From Vibrio salinus (GTDB lineage Bacteria; Pseudomonadota; Gammaproteobacteria; Enterobacterales; Vibrionaceae): DNA of 64,000 nucleotides. Position numbers and translations under genes: made by a program. Under the pieces are notes generated by a model that saw only the letters and a list, made by a program, of their open reading frames with translations, did no database searches and had not been told where the DNA came from. The stretch is from assembly GCF_021272385.1 (NCBI RefSeq), contig NZ_JAJSDZ010000009.1, forward strand, positions 434,001 to 498,000, given 5' to 3'. Positions within the stretch are counted from its first letter, which is position 1. The number at the start of each line of letters is the position of its first letter. Shown one piece after another: positions 32,374-42,923 of the stretch.

Positions 32374-34059
32374 ATGGATAATTATACCCTCTTAGAAACG
32401 TTAGTCATCATGGTTGGTATCAATGCGATCTTCACTTATGCTATATCCGGTAACATTGATCTTGATGTCGCGAAGCGTTGGCGAATGTCTTCTATCCTCA
32501 TCTTTTTTGGTTGTATCTTATTATTATCACAACGTTATTTTAATTATTATTGGATAACAATAATACTGTCTAATGGTTTTCTTTTATTTGGTTTTTATTA
32601 TCAGGTTTCAACAGCGTTGTGTTTTGAAATAAAGAAAATTCCTTATGAAAATTTTGTTGTTTTATCTATTTTAATATTATATGGAGTCGGATTCTATTAT
32701 TATACCTTTATAGATTTTAATACAATGTTTAGAGTGTTGATTGTTTCTATTATCTCTTTTATGTTGTATTTCTTTTCTATCGCATGTATTTTTCAAAAAA
32801 AAGGTTTGTTTTTAAGTTTAATTTCTAAAGAAATTTGGATGTTGTTTATTTTTTCCTGTGCTTTTTATCTGGTAAGAATAACGATAACAATTGCTGAATA
32901 TCTTTCTGATTACAGACTTCATTCTTTATTTGATAAGGATGTTTTAACCAGTCTTACGTTCATTTTTTTAATTGTCTATAATACCATTTTTTTAAATGGT
33001 ATGTTTAATGCTACTTTGAGAGATAAGAACAGACTGCTTAAGCAAGATAAAAATCGGTTTACACATCTTTTTGAATTTTTAAATGATACGGCAAAGCATC
33101 TTGATTTACAGGGATTGTATAAATCCATTGAATCCATATTAAGAAAGTCATTTGGTGTCCCATCAGGAGCGATTTACCTGAAAGATGAAGGTCATGGTGA
33201 GTACTCCCATACGATGGCATATCTTTTTAATGAACTGGAGTTGCCAATTAATCAGGTCAAAACCTTTAAGATGGGAGAAGGGCTGTCAGGGAAAGCTGTT
33301 GAGCAGGAAAAAGTCATCATTATTGATATTGATAGCTACCCTAATAAAGAGCTTGCTGAAGATTATAAAAGTAAGGGGGTATCTCACATGGTGAGTATTC
33401 CTTTAATAGCATCAAATGAAATTATTGGCGCAATCACTATTGTTTATTCTATTGATGAAATCAAAAAAGAATTATTTGATAAGAAGTTCCTTCTCTATCT
33501 AGGTGAACAAATATCGTTAGTTTTACATAATGCAATTTTATATAATAAGTTGTCAGGATTGGCGAATACAGACTTTCTCACCGGGCTTTATAACCGGAGA
33601 AAAATTCAGGAATTATTTCATATTGAAGAAAAAAGATTCAAACGGAATAATAAAGCGTTAACCATTGCGCTAATTGACTTAGATCACTTCAAAATAGTTA
33701 ATGATACTTATGGTCATGAGTGCGGTGATGAGGTTTTAAAATGCATGGCAAATGCGTTGAAAAAATCCTGTCGTGATACAGATTATATTTGTCGTTGGGG
33801 GGGCGAAGAATTTTTAATTATATTTGTCGAGACAACACTTGCTAATGCAAAAATTGCGTCAGAAAGAATCCTGACTGTTTTTTCCACAACCACCATTGAA
33901 TGTACACAAGACACTTCGGTGACCGCCAGCATAGGACTTGCTCAGAAAAACTGTGTGGATGAAACATTAGATGAGTTGACAATCAGAGCGGATAAAGCGT
34001 TGTATGAAGCGAAAAGTAATGGCCGTAATCAGGTTCGTTGTTCTTACCCTTATGAATGA
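32374..34059 (+). CDS. Membrane GAF-GGDEF diguanylate cyclase
   Basis: This 561-residue protein has an N-terminal membrane domain of seven or eight helices (about 5-220), then a GAF domain (about 235-395) and a C-terminal GGDEF domain (about 400-555). The active site reads GGEEF at 476-480. RDTD at 467-470, five residues upstream, matches the RxxD inhibitory site, so product inhibition is likely. It should make cyclic di-GMP in response to a membrane or GAF-bound cue. No EAL domain is present. The membrane half is visibly richer in A+T than nearby genes, a possible sign of separate origin. Confidence 0.9.
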   Translation: MDNYTLLETLVIMVGINAIFTYAISGNIDLDVAKRWRMSSILIFFGCILLLSQRYFNYYWITIILSNGFLLFGFYYQVSTALCFEIKKIPYENFVVLSILILYGVGFYYYTFIDFNTMFRVLIVSIISFMLYFFSIACIFQKKGLFLSLISKEIWMLFIFSCAFYLVRITITIAEYLSDYRLHSLFDKDVLTSLTFIFLIVYNTIFLNGMFNATLRDKNRLLKQDKNRFTHLFEFLNDTAKHLDLQGLYKSIESILRKSFGVPSGAIYLKDEGHGEYSHTMAYLFNELELPINQVKTFKMGEGLSGKAVEQEKVIIIDIDSYPNKELAEDYKSKGVSHMVSIPLIASNEIIGAITIVYSIDEIKKELFDKKFLLYLGEQISLVLHNAILYNKLSGLANTDFLTGLYNRRKIQELFHIEEKRFKRNNKALTIALIDLDHFKIVNDTYGHECGDEVLKCMANALKKSCRDTDYICRWGGEEFLIIFVETTLANAKIASERILTVFSTTTIECTQDTSVTASIGLAQKNCVDETLDELTIRADKALYEAKSNGRNQVRCSYPYE

Positions 34060-34099
34060 TACCAACAGTAATTTACCAAAGAAAAAATAAAGGCACATA

Positions 34100-34480
34100 A
34101 TGACTGATAATATTTCCCGGGAATCGATTCCTGCAGATCCGACAGAGCGTATGAACTGGTTTTTCAATCGTGTGACAAAGGAACTGAAAATTTGGTTATT
34201 GGTTGATGAGCATGGCAGTGTCCTGCTCACTGCGGATGATGAAGATTGTGTGCCGGTCTGGCCTACTCAGTCATGTGCTGAACAGTGGGCTACGGAGGAG
34301 TGGGAAGGGTTTACTACAGAAGCGATCTCGGTTTCCAAATGGAAGAGCCGCTGGACAATGGGACTGGAAGAGGATGATTTATCAGTGATTGTTTTTCCGG
34401 ATCAACAAGGGGAAGGGATTGTGTTGTATCCGGAGGAGTTTGAATTTGAGCTGACCAAAAGAGAGTCAAAACGACGCTGA
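34100..34480 (+). CDS. DUF2750 family protein
   Basis: This 126-residue acidic protein matches the DUF2750 pattern: an N-terminal FFNRVTKELKIWLL stretch, a central VPVWPTQSCAEQWA motif with conserved Trp and Cys, and a C-terminal LYPEEFEFEL. No signal peptide or membrane helix is seen, so it is probably cytoplasmic. Its function is unknown to me. It begins 41 nt after the GGDEF gene and might be cotranscribed with it. Confidence 0.75.
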   Translation: MTDNISRESIPADPTERMNWFFNRVTKELKIWLLVDEHGSVLLTADDEDCVPVWPTQSCAEQWATEEWEGFTTEAISVSKWKSRWTMGLEEDDLSVIVFPDQQGEGIVLYPEEFEFELTKRESKRR

Positions 34481-34656
34481 TACTCTGATGGTAAAGTAAG
34501 GGAGCATACAGCTCCCGATATGAATGTTTGTCTATCCGTTGTTGGAGAACTATTTCTGTATCTCTTTTCGTTTTTGTGTACCATCAACATTGATTTTTTT
34601 CTTTCCATTTTCAGATCGTTATTAAGCGTATTGCGGAGTGACTTAAGGAGGAGTTT

Positions 34657-35736
34657 ATGTCATCGCCGGAGAGTTCTGCTTCTGGTTTTAAAGCTTTTTT
34701 GAAGAAGAAAAATGTTGAATTGTCATTCAGAATGTATGCTATTGATGCATTGGGCGCGATGGCTCATGGTCTTTTTGCTTCTTTGTTGATCGGGACCATT
34801 ATGAAGACGATTGGGGCAAAACTGGATATTGATATTCTGGTGACCATGGGAGGTTATGCGGCAGCGGCGACAGGGGCTGCAATGGCAGTTGCCATCGGAT
34901 ATGCGTTAAAGTCTCCCCCACTGGTTCTATTTTCGTTGGTGGCCGTTGGCGGAGCGGCTAATTCTTTAGGAGGTGCCGGAGGACCGCTGGCTGTTTTGGT
35001 GATAACTATCGGTGCTGCAGAAATAGGCAAACTGATTTCTAAAGAAACCAAAGTTGATATTATTGTGACGCCTTTTGTCACTATTTGTGCCGGAGCAATT
35101 CTGGCGTTGTGGCTGGCTCCGTCTATTGGTAAAGCGGCCAGTTCGGTTGGTCAGTTAATTATGTGGGCGACCGAACTGAGACCAGTATTGATGGGAATGA
35201 CTGTGGCGGTTGTGATTGGCATTGCTTTGACCCTTCCTATCAGTAGTGCGGCGATTTGTGCAGCATTGGGGATTACCGGACTTGCCGGTGGTGCTGCGCT
35301 GGCTGGTTGTTGTGCTCAGATGGTGGGGTTCGCGGTGATCAGTTTTCGTGAAAACCGCTGGGGCGGCTTACTTTCTCAGGGAATCGGTACGTCTATGCTG
35401 CAAATGCCAAATATTGTCAGACAACCACGAATCTGGATTGCCCCCATTGTTGCTTCTGCAATTACCGGACCTTTAGCTACGGCGTTTTTTCAGTTAAAAA
35501 TGAATGGACCTGCAGTGGCTTCGGGGATGGGAACCTGTGGATTAGTTGGCCCTATTGGTGTTTATACCGGCTGGCTTTCGGATATTGCCTCCGGTGAAAA
35601 AAATGCGATAACTGGTCTGGACTGGGTTGCTTTGATTTTGGTGTGTTTTGTTTTACCGGCCATTTTTTCTTTACTGGTAAACCACTATCTGAAAAAAGTG
35701 GGATGGGTAAAAGAAGGCGATATGAAACTGAGCTGA
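34657..35736 (+). CDS. PTS EIIC-like membrane permease
   Basis: This 359-residue protein has about ten hydrophobic helices and starts with MSSPESSASG behind a full AAGGAGG. FLKKKNVELSFRMYAIDALGAM and later Gly-rich segments fit the PTS_EIIC_2 family, a group of sugar-PTS permease-like proteins. No EIIA or EIIB domain is fused or adjacent, so whether it moves sugars by phosphotransfer is uncertain. It could be a stand-alone transporter. Substrate unknown. Confidence 0.75.
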   Translation: MSSPESSASGFKAFLKKKNVELSFRMYAIDALGAMAHGLFASLLIGTIMKTIGAKLDIDILVTMGGYAAAATGAAMAVAIGYALKSPPLVLFSLVAVGGAANSLGGAGGPLAVLVITIGAAEIGKLISKETKVDIIVTPFVTICAGAILALWLAPSIGKAASSVGQLIMWATELRPVLMGMTVAVVIGIALTLPISSAAICAALGITGLAGGAALAGCCAQMVGFAVISFRENRWGGLLSQGIGTSMLQMPNIVRQPRIWIAPIVASAITGPLATAFFQLKMNGPAVASGMGTCGLVGPIGVYTGWLSDIASGEKNAITGLDWVALILVCFVLPAIFSLLVNHYLKKVGWVKEGDMKLS

Positions 35737-35858
35737 TTTTTCAGATTAGAATTATTGTTATCCGAAGAGATTTTATGATTTGGCGGCTCTGTTGACTATC
35801 AAATTGATAACACTAATGTTACTGTGAGCGGCATCTTATCTTGTTATAAATAAAAGTA

Positions 35859-36632
35859 ATGGACGTTTCTATTGATATCTTGGGGCTGCTGTTTCTTGCT
35901 GGCAGTTTAGCCGGTTTTATTGATGCAATTGCCGGTGGTGGCGGATTGATCACCGTCCCTGCTTTACTGGCCGCCGGTGTTCCTCCCGCTCAGGCTCTGG
36001 CGACGAACAAATTACAGAGTTCGTTTGGTAGTTTTTCTGCTACATTTTATTTTGTCCGGACCGGACTGGTTTCTTTAAAGCAACTCAGATTTGCGATTTT
36101 TTGTACTTTTTGTGGTGCCGCTACCGGTGCGGAGTTAGTCCAGAATATCGACGCAACGATACTAACCAGCCTGATTCCGATTCTTTTAATTGGTATCTCG
36201 TTGTATTTTTTGTTTGCACCTTCGACAAAGCCGGGAAAGGCAAAAATATCAGAAAACCAGTTTGCTCTGATTGTTGGGTTCTGTATCGGTTTTTATGACG
36301 GCTTTTTCGGACCGGGTACCGGATCATTGTTTACAGTTTGCTTTATTGTTCTTGGCGGTCTTTCGATTATTGAAGCAACCGCGAGAACCAAGGTTCTGAA
36401 TTTTACGTCGAATATTTCGGCTTTAACCTTTTTTCTGGTTGCGGGTTTACCGGTCTGGAAAATTGGCTTAGTCATGGCTGTCGGGCAGTTTCTTGGTGCC
36501 CGGATGGGGGCGAAAGTTGTGGTAACCAAGGGACAAAAATGGATTCGGCCTCTGGTTATCATTATGTCAATGGCAATGGCACTGAAGCTCCTCTGGGAAC
36601 AGCATCAGGACTGGTTTGTCGGGTTATTCTGA
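35859..36632 (+). CDS. TSUP-family (TauE/SafE/YfcA) permease
   Basis: This 257-residue protein has about eight membrane helices in two repeats. The repeat signatures AGFIDAIAGGGGLITVPAL (about 19-37) and GFYDGFFGPGTGSLF (about 144-158) are typical of the family, whose members move sulfur oxyanions or organosulfonates. The exact substrate is unknown. Its end overlaps the convergent GlxA-type regulator gene by 28 nt. Confidence 0.88.
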   Translation: MDVSIDILGLLFLAGSLAGFIDAIAGGGGLITVPALLAAGVPPAQALATNKLQSSFGSFSATFYFVRTGLVSLKQLRFAIFCTFCGAATGAELVQNIDATILTSLIPILLIGISLYFLFAPSTKPGKAKISENQFALIVGFCIGFYDGFFGPGTGSLFTVCFIVLGGLSIIEATARTKVLNFTSNISALTFFLVAGLPVWKIGLVMAVGQFLGARMGAKVVVTKGQKWIRPLVIIMSMAMALKLLWEQHQDWFVGLF

Positions 36633-37540
36633 GTCTCCCCTCTGAACCGTTGCCGGAATGTTTTCGGTGAGATGCCTGTCTGTTCATTAAAGATTCGGCG
36701 AAAAGCACTGGTATCTTCATAACCGACTGAGTGAGCAATTTTTTCAACCGGTGTGTTGGTATTTTCCAGTAAGTCACAAGCCGTCTGGACTCTGAGTTTT
36801 TGCTGATATTGTTTGGGACTCAGGGAAGTGGCCTTACAAAACCTACGGTGCAGTGTTCTTTCTGTAAGATGAAACAGTGCGGCCAGTGCTGAAATCGAAA
36901 GAACAGAGCTAAAGTATTGGTGGATATAATGTTGTATTGCGATAATGGTATTGTCGCCATGGCCGAATTCAGGGCGAAACTGGCAGTAACAACGTTGCTC
37001 TCTTGCTGCCGTATCAATCACCAGTGTTTTCCCCAATTGTCTCATTATGTTATCGGACAAGCGGGTTCTGACAATTTCCAGTCCCAGATCAATCCAGGAC
37101 ATTAATCCTCCTGAAGCAATAATATCACCGTGATTAATCAGAAGCTGATTTTCATCAACGGGTTGCTGAGGAAATTCTGCTCTGAATTTTTTGACTAAAT
37201 TCCAGTGTGTGGTAATCGTTCTGCCTTTGATGCAGTCTGTTTGAGCCATAATGAAGGCACCGGCACACCCCGATGCTATCACTGCACCATTCTGATGTTG
37301 CTGGTTGAGCCATTTTATTACGTTATCCCGGGCTTTTTCATAGCCACTTAAAGCTGGAGGTAAAATGATGATATGGTAAAGCTTGTCCGGTAGGAGGGCT
37401 TCGGTTTTGATAATGTCCGGTTTTAGAATGGTTTCTGTCTGGGAGAAAGTATTCGCAATCAGAAACATTTCTTCCAGCCCGTAAAGAGCAGACCTTAAAA
37501 CATTAGGATAGTGAAGAATGGCGATAGTGATAGTTGTCAT
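36605..37540 (-). CDS. GlxA-type AraC-family transcriptional regulator
   Basis: This 311-residue regulator joins an N-terminal DJ-1/PfpI-like amidotransferase-fold domain (about 1-180; ASGCAGAFIMAQ forms the nucleophile-elbow region) to a C-terminal AraC-type double helix-turn-helix (about 210-305, with VEKIAHSVGYEDTSAFRRIF). Such proteins usually sense small amino-acid-like compounds. It is divergent from a cysteine hydrolase gene that starts 107 nt away, the probable target. Its 3' end overlaps the convergent permease gene. Confidence 0.9.
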   Translation of the reverse strand: MTTITIAILHYPNVLRSALYGLEEMFLIANTFSQTETILKPDIIKTEALLPDKLYHIIILPPALSGYEKARDNVIKWLNQQHQNGAVIASGCAGAFIMAQTDCIKGRTITTHWNLVKKFRAEFPQQPVDENQLLINHGDIIASGGLMSWIDLGLEIVRTRLSDNIMRQLGKTLVIDTAAREQRCYCQFRPEFGHGDNTIIAIQHYIHQYFSSVLSISALAALFHLTERTLHRRFCKATSLSPKQYQQKLRVQTACDLLENTNTPVEKIAHSVGYEDTSAFRRIFNEQTGISPKTFRQRFRGETQNNPTNQS

Positions 37541-37646
37541 TACTTTGACCGATTTGGCTCTTAATTTGTCATATCAGACTCTGATTGTACCCTTTTTTTT
37601 CGCTCATACTTGCTTTTCGTTCAATTCGTTCGATAAGAGGAAAAAG

Positions 37647-38168
37647 ATGAGTTCAAAAGTATTATTAGTGATTGATCCACAAAACGATTATTTAGCCAAT
37701 GGTGCGTATCCTTTGTGGAATGTGGAAAAGGTACTGGAAAATATAAAGCAACTAATTTGTCGGGCTGAAGAGTTGTCGGTACCGGTAATTCTGGTCCGGC
37801 ATATTGCGATAAGTGAACAGGCCCCTTTCTTTAAAGATGGCAGTTTTGGGGCAGAGATATGTTCTGATATTCGTGAACTGAGTCAGCATGCGGATGTTGT
37901 TATCAAACATTATGCCGACAGCTTTGATGAAACGGAGTTAAATTCTGTGCTGAAAAGCTATTCGGCTGATTCTTTAATTTTGTTCGGGATGATGACTCAA
38001 AATTGCGTAACACACACAGCGCTGTCAAAATCAGCAGAATCATTTTCCGTTTCTGTCGTGGCGGATTGCTGTACAACCATCGATGCCATGACACATACGA
38101 TCGCATTAAATGCGCTTTCCCGGCGTTGTAAGCTTATTAATCTACAAGAGTGTCTGAATACTCTCTAA
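37647..38168 (+). CDS. Isochorismatase-family cysteine hydrolase, divergent from GlxA regulator
   Basis: This 173-residue hydrolase has the catalytic Asp in VIDPQNDYL (about residue 9) and the nucleophilic Cys in MMTQNCVTHTAL, followed by VVADCCTT. The ATG at 37647 has AAGAGGA 5 nt upstream and gives a normal N-terminus; the longer frame from 37518 would place a hydrophobic non-conserved extension in front. The nearest regulator is the divergent GlxA-type gene, suggesting that it controls breakdown of an amide substrate by this enzyme. Substrate unknown. Confidence 0.87.
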   Translation: MSSKVLLVIDPQNDYLANGAYPLWNVEKVLENIKQLICRAEELSVPVILVRHIAISEQAPFFKDGSFGAEICSDIRELSQHADVVIKHYADSFDETELNSVLKSYSADSLILFGMMTQNCVTHTALSKSAESFSVSVVADCCTTIDAMTHTIALNALSRRCKLINLQECLNTL

Positions 38169-38177
38169 TCTTGTGTA

Positions 38178-38789
38178 TTATCGATTGAGAGCAAATATTG
38201 GTAAAGACAGATGCCACCGAATTGCTCCAAGTCTGATTATGAGTGTTGACATCATACTGGCCAGAATGGCGGTTGGATGATCATAATGTAAATACAGAGC
38301 TGTTGTGTGGAAGATACCTCCGGCAATACAGGCGGTGGCATAGACTTCGCTTCTCAGAACCATAGGGACTTCCCGGGCTAATACATCTCTTATGATGCCG
38401 CCGCCGCAGCCTGTCAGAACGCCCATCAGAATGGCGATCAGATAGGAATCCTGATAAAGAAGGGCTTTTTCGACACCGATACCAACAAAGACAGATAACC
38501 CTATAGCATCGCAAACCGGTAGTATCCACCAGGGTAACCGTTTCGGACGGCGGACAAAAAGCATGGTGATAAGACAGGTTATCAGGATCACCCATATATA
38601 AGTTGTGTCTCTGATCCAGAAAACCGGTGTTGCTCCCAGAGTAAGATCTCTCATGGTTCCGCCACCAATCGCGGTAACACCAGCTAATACCACGACACCA
38701 AATGGATCCATTTTCAGTCTTCCGGCTAACAATACGCCTGATATAGCAAAGATCGCTGTTCCGAACAGATCAATAAAGTAGAGCAGCAT
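38178..38789 (-). CDS. TRIC-type cation channel family protein (YadS-like)
   Basis: This 203-residue membrane protein has about seven helices in two inverted repeats, each with a glycine signature: [12 protein letters not shown] near residue 40 and [13 protein letters not shown] near residue 125. These mark the UPF0126/TRIC family; characterised prokaryotic TRIC proteins are monovalent cation channels. It is the last gene of the leftward mtnN-cbiB-btuF group, 58 nt after btuF. Confidence 0.87.
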   Translation of the reverse strand: MLLYFIDLFGTAIFAISGVLLAGRLKMDPFGVVVLAGVTAIGGGTMRDLTLGATPVFWIRDTTYIWVILITCLITMLFVRRPKRLPWWILPVCDAIGLSVFVGIGVEKALLYQDSYLIAILMGVLTGCGGGIIRDVLAREVPMVLRSEVYATACIAGGIFHTTALYLHYDHPTAILASMMSTLIIRLGAIRWHLSLPIFALNR

Positions 38790-38847
38790 AGTTCAAAATC
38801 TCATTAAGGGTTCACAGAAATATATGAGGCGCGCATTGTACGAAAAA

Positions 38848-39690
38848 TTACTGTGAACTGTTAGTCATTTTTCTTACCTGATCAAAATGGTTACAGATTT
38901 CTTTTATTGCGTTCAGGGTCCTTGGGGTAGGCCGGTTGATCCAGTCTGAATTGAGAGTCCATATAAAATGGTGACTGACCGCCGGAATCTGGTGCCATTT
39001 TTGCCACATTGAGGCGTCTTTTACTGCATGGCGGGAGTTAAAGATGACCTCGGGTTTCGCAAGAATGACTTGTTCCAGACCAACTTGTGGGTATGGCGAT
39101 GGACTGTTTTTGAAAATATTGACACCGCCACAGAAAGAAAAGACTTCAGAAGGCCAGTGATCCATTGCCATAGTAATAATAGGTTTTTCACTTAACTGAT
39201 AAAAATAGGAAACACGTTGTTCACTATGATACCGGGTTTTTAGCATTGCTAATTGCTTGCGAAACTTCCGGGCATTGCGAAGGCCAACTGAAGGGTCATC
39301 GGCATACTGACTCAGCGTTTCTATATTGGTGGCAATATCATTCAGAGTCCGGATTTGCGAGTTATATATTTTGATGCCCATCTGACGAAGTTTGTTTAAG
39401 GCTTTTGCCGGATTTCCGGCCGGCCATGCAATGACCAGATCAGGATGAAGCGTCAGGATCTTTTCTATATTGATTCCTTTATAGTTGGCTACTTTTGTTT
39501 TCGTTTGGGCTTCCGGCGGATAATCACTCTTTTCACTAACGGCAATAATTTTATTCCCTAAACCTGCGGCGTAGGCTATTTCTGTGGTATGGGGCGACAG
39601 TGTAATGATTCGCTGAACACCGGACGCTGCGAACGTAGGATGAATCTGGCTGATTAACAGGAAAATAACCGTCAGAATACGAAGTTGCAT
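38848..39690 (-). CDS. btuF: Vitamin B12 periplasmic binding protein BtuF
   Basis: BtuF captures cobalamin in the periplasm and passes it to BtuCD. The 280-residue protein has a signal peptide (residues 1-21, ending TFA), then the class III binding-protein fold beginning RIITLSPHTTEIAYAAGL, with SEKSDYPPEA and MDHWPSEVFSFCGG near the binding cleft. The ATG directly follows the cbiB stop. Pairing with cbiB supports a cobamide role. btuCD are not in the window. Confidence 0.88.
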   Translation of the reverse strand: MQLRILTVIFLLISQIHPTFAASGVQRIITLSPHTTEIAYAAGLGNKIIAVSEKSDYPPEAQTKTKVANYKGINIEKILTLHPDLVIAWPAGNPAKALNKLRQMGIKIYNSQIRTLNDIATNIETLSQYADDPSVGLRNARKFRKQLAMLKTRYHSEQRVSYFYQLSEKPIITMAMDHWPSEVFSFCGGVNIFKNSPSPYPQVGLEQVILAKPEVIFNSRHAVKDASMWQKWHQIPAVSHHFIWTLNSDWINRPTPRTLNAIKEICNHFDQVRKMTNSSQ

Positions 39691-40644
39691 TTAAAAACCT
39701 TTATGAATAACAAACATAATGATGCTTTGTAACACCAGCCAGACCAGTATACGCTGGGTTAAATAACGTTGAACCAACGATAGATGGTATGAAGAAGGAG
39801 CAATTCGTCCGCCTAATTTCGTTCTTACTGATTTGCGATGTTCATAGAGAGCCGGTCCTCCCAGTGATAAATTAAATTTGGTTCCGGTTATCGCAAGGAG
39901 AGCACCAATATGTGGTGATGTCCAGCTCGCGGCTTGCTGCAGAATTAAACGAAGGTGAGACATCGTATCTTTGCCGATAAACAATAAGACGGCGAACAGT
40001 GAGACCGGAATCGTTTCTATCAATGCTAAGAGTTTATAGGTAAAGAGTCCGAAAGGATGAAATTCAGCACGGGAAGGTGACCAGATGTGATGAAGCTCTG
40101 AGATAATGCGAAAGGTTAATGCTCCGATGCCACCCAGCCAGCCATACCAGAATACTACGCAGATGAGATTTCGGGCTGTGCCGGTTAGTACGGTTTCAAC
40201 ACCTGCTTTGCCGATACCAACCAGAGAGAGCGTCGTTGTCTTTCTGTTTAACCATCCTTCCAGTAAAGTTCTTGCCGATGCTTTATCTTCTTTTGATAAA
40301 AACTCGATCAATTCCGAAGATAAGTGTCTTAAATTTCTTAGATCCAGGGCAAGAATAAGCAGTGCCAAATCAAATAACTGAGATTGCCATACCAGAGGTG
40401 ATAAAGCGATAAGGACAATGACAGCAGGTACGATCATCAGTAAACTGGCCAGGGTTCCGGATAACAGGTTTTGTTTATAGCTGTCCGGTTTGTTGACTTT
40501 ATCTGATAAGATGAGGCCGAATTTTTGCCAGAGAACCATTAAATGTGACTGTTTCGGTATGGGGATAAGCCAGTTGAGAATCAGTGCTCCCCATAATACC
40601 AGCAGCGATCCATCTGCATAAAAATTTTCCATAAATTGATTCAT
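39691..40644 (-). CDS. cbiB: CobD/CbiB-family adenosylcobinamide-phosphate synthase-like protein
   Basis: This 317-residue integral membrane protein resembles CbiB, which attaches the aminopropanol linker to adenosylcobyric acid. Several membrane helices are present, with ARTLLEGWLNRKT and the C-terminal GGPALYEHRKSVRTKLGG region typical of the family. No other cobalamin synthesis genes are visible. In vibrios this gene sits between mtnN and btuF, as here, so it may serve salvage or remodelling of imported corrinoids (inference). Confidence 0.82.
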   Translation of the reverse strand: MNQFMENFYADGSLLVLWGALILNWLIPIPKQSHLMVLWQKFGLILSDKVNKPDSYKQNLLSGTLASLLMIVPAVIVLIALSPLVWQSQLFDLALLILALDLRNLRHLSSELIEFLSKEDKASARTLLEGWLNRKTTTLSLVGIGKAGVETVLTGTARNLICVVFWYGWLGGIGALTFRIISELHHIWSPSRAEFHPFGLFTYKLLALIETIPVSLFAVLLFIGKDTMSHLRLILQQAASWTSPHIGALLAITGTKFNLSLGGPALYEHRKSVRTKLGGRIAPSSYHLSLVQRYLTQRILVWLVLQSIIMFVIHKGF

Positions 40645-40665
40645 GATGTACCTGCAATAGAAAGA

Positions 40666-41361
40666 CTATTTAATGAGTGGCAGCATGTTCAGTACCATTT
40701 CTGAAGAGCTTTTGGCTGCCAGAGGTAAAAATTCCTCGAAAGACATTGGCGATTCTTTGTCTGCAACATCTGAGATAGCCCGGACAACAACAAAAGGGAC
40801 ATTAAACTGATGACAGGTTTGGGCAATTGCAGAAGCTTCCATTTCAACCGCGACAACCGATGGAAAGTTTGAGCGGATTACCTTTTGCTGTTCCGCAGTA
40901 CAAACAAAAGCATCGCCGGTGCAGATCAGCCCGCGTACCGCGTGTTTATCCCCAATGGCTGTCAGAGCCTCTTCAGCGTTCTGCATAAGAGCCGAATCCG
41001 CAATGAATGCGGCGGGCTGCCCTGCCATCTGACCGATTTCATACCCGAATGCCGTTACATTTGCATCATGATGACGAACTTCTGTGGAAATAACGACATC
41101 CCCCACATTCAGAGATGAATCAAAACCGCCAGCTGAACCGGTGTTTATCACCCGGTCTACCTGATATTTTTCCAGAAGTATCGCGGTACCGACGGCTGCA
41201 GCAACTTTACCAATTCCTGACTGAAGTAAGACCACATCGACATTATTGATATGACCGGAAAAAAAAGTACAGCTGCCTTTTTTTTCTTCTTTCAGATCTG
41301 TGATTTGGTTTTTCAGAATGGTAACTTCCTGCTCCATCGCACCAATGATGCCAATTTTCAT
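40666..41361 (-). CDS. mtnN: 5'-methylthioadenosine/S-adenosylhomocysteine nucleosidase MtnN
   Basis: MtnN (Pfs) cleaves methylthioadenosine and S-adenosylhomocysteine, recycling by-products of SAM use and making the autoinducer-2 precursor. It has 231 residues, like E. coli (232). [16 protein letters not shown] carries the catalytic Glu near residue 12; [10 protein letters not shown] and [13 protein letters not shown] (catalytic Asp) are intact. It heads the leftward mtnN-cbiB-btuF-yadS group, with 21 nt to cbiB. Confidence 0.96.
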   Translation of the reverse strand: MKIGIIGAMEQEVTILKNQITDLKEEKKGSCTFFSGHINNVDVVLLQSGIGKVAAAVGTAILLEKYQVDRVINTGSAGGFDSSLNVGDVVISTEVRHHDANVTAFGYEIGQMAGQPAAFIADSALMQNAEEALTAIGDKHAVRGLICTGDAFVCTAEQQKVIRSNFPSVVAVEMEASAIAQTCHQFNVPFVVVRAISDVADKESPMSFEEFLPLAAKSSSEMVLNMLPLIK

Positions 41362-41437
41362 AGTAAATCTCTTATTAATAATGAAATGATGATGCTAGTT
41401 TAGCATGTTTTTTCTAACACTCTGATAACCTGAAAGT

Positions 41438-41472
41438 AAAAAGGTTGCCCGAAAGCAACCTTTGAATTTTTT
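41438..41472. terminator. Terminator after the second gltBD operon
   Basis: AAAGGTTGC (41440-41448) and GCAACCTTT (41455-41463) form a 9-bp stem with a CCGAAA loop. A residues on the left and T residues on the right give U tracts in both directions. It ends transcription of the leftward gltD (stop at 41493). Confidence 0.8.
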
Positions 41473-41492
41473 ACTTTTACTCAGTTTGTCAC

Positions 41493-42920
<1,428 letters not shown>

Positions 42921-42923
42921 CTA

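Noticed and set aside
37518..37646. N-terminal extension of the cysteine hydrolase
   Set aside because: It is hydrophobic and overlaps the start of the divergent regulator. ATG 37647 has AAGAGGA upstream.
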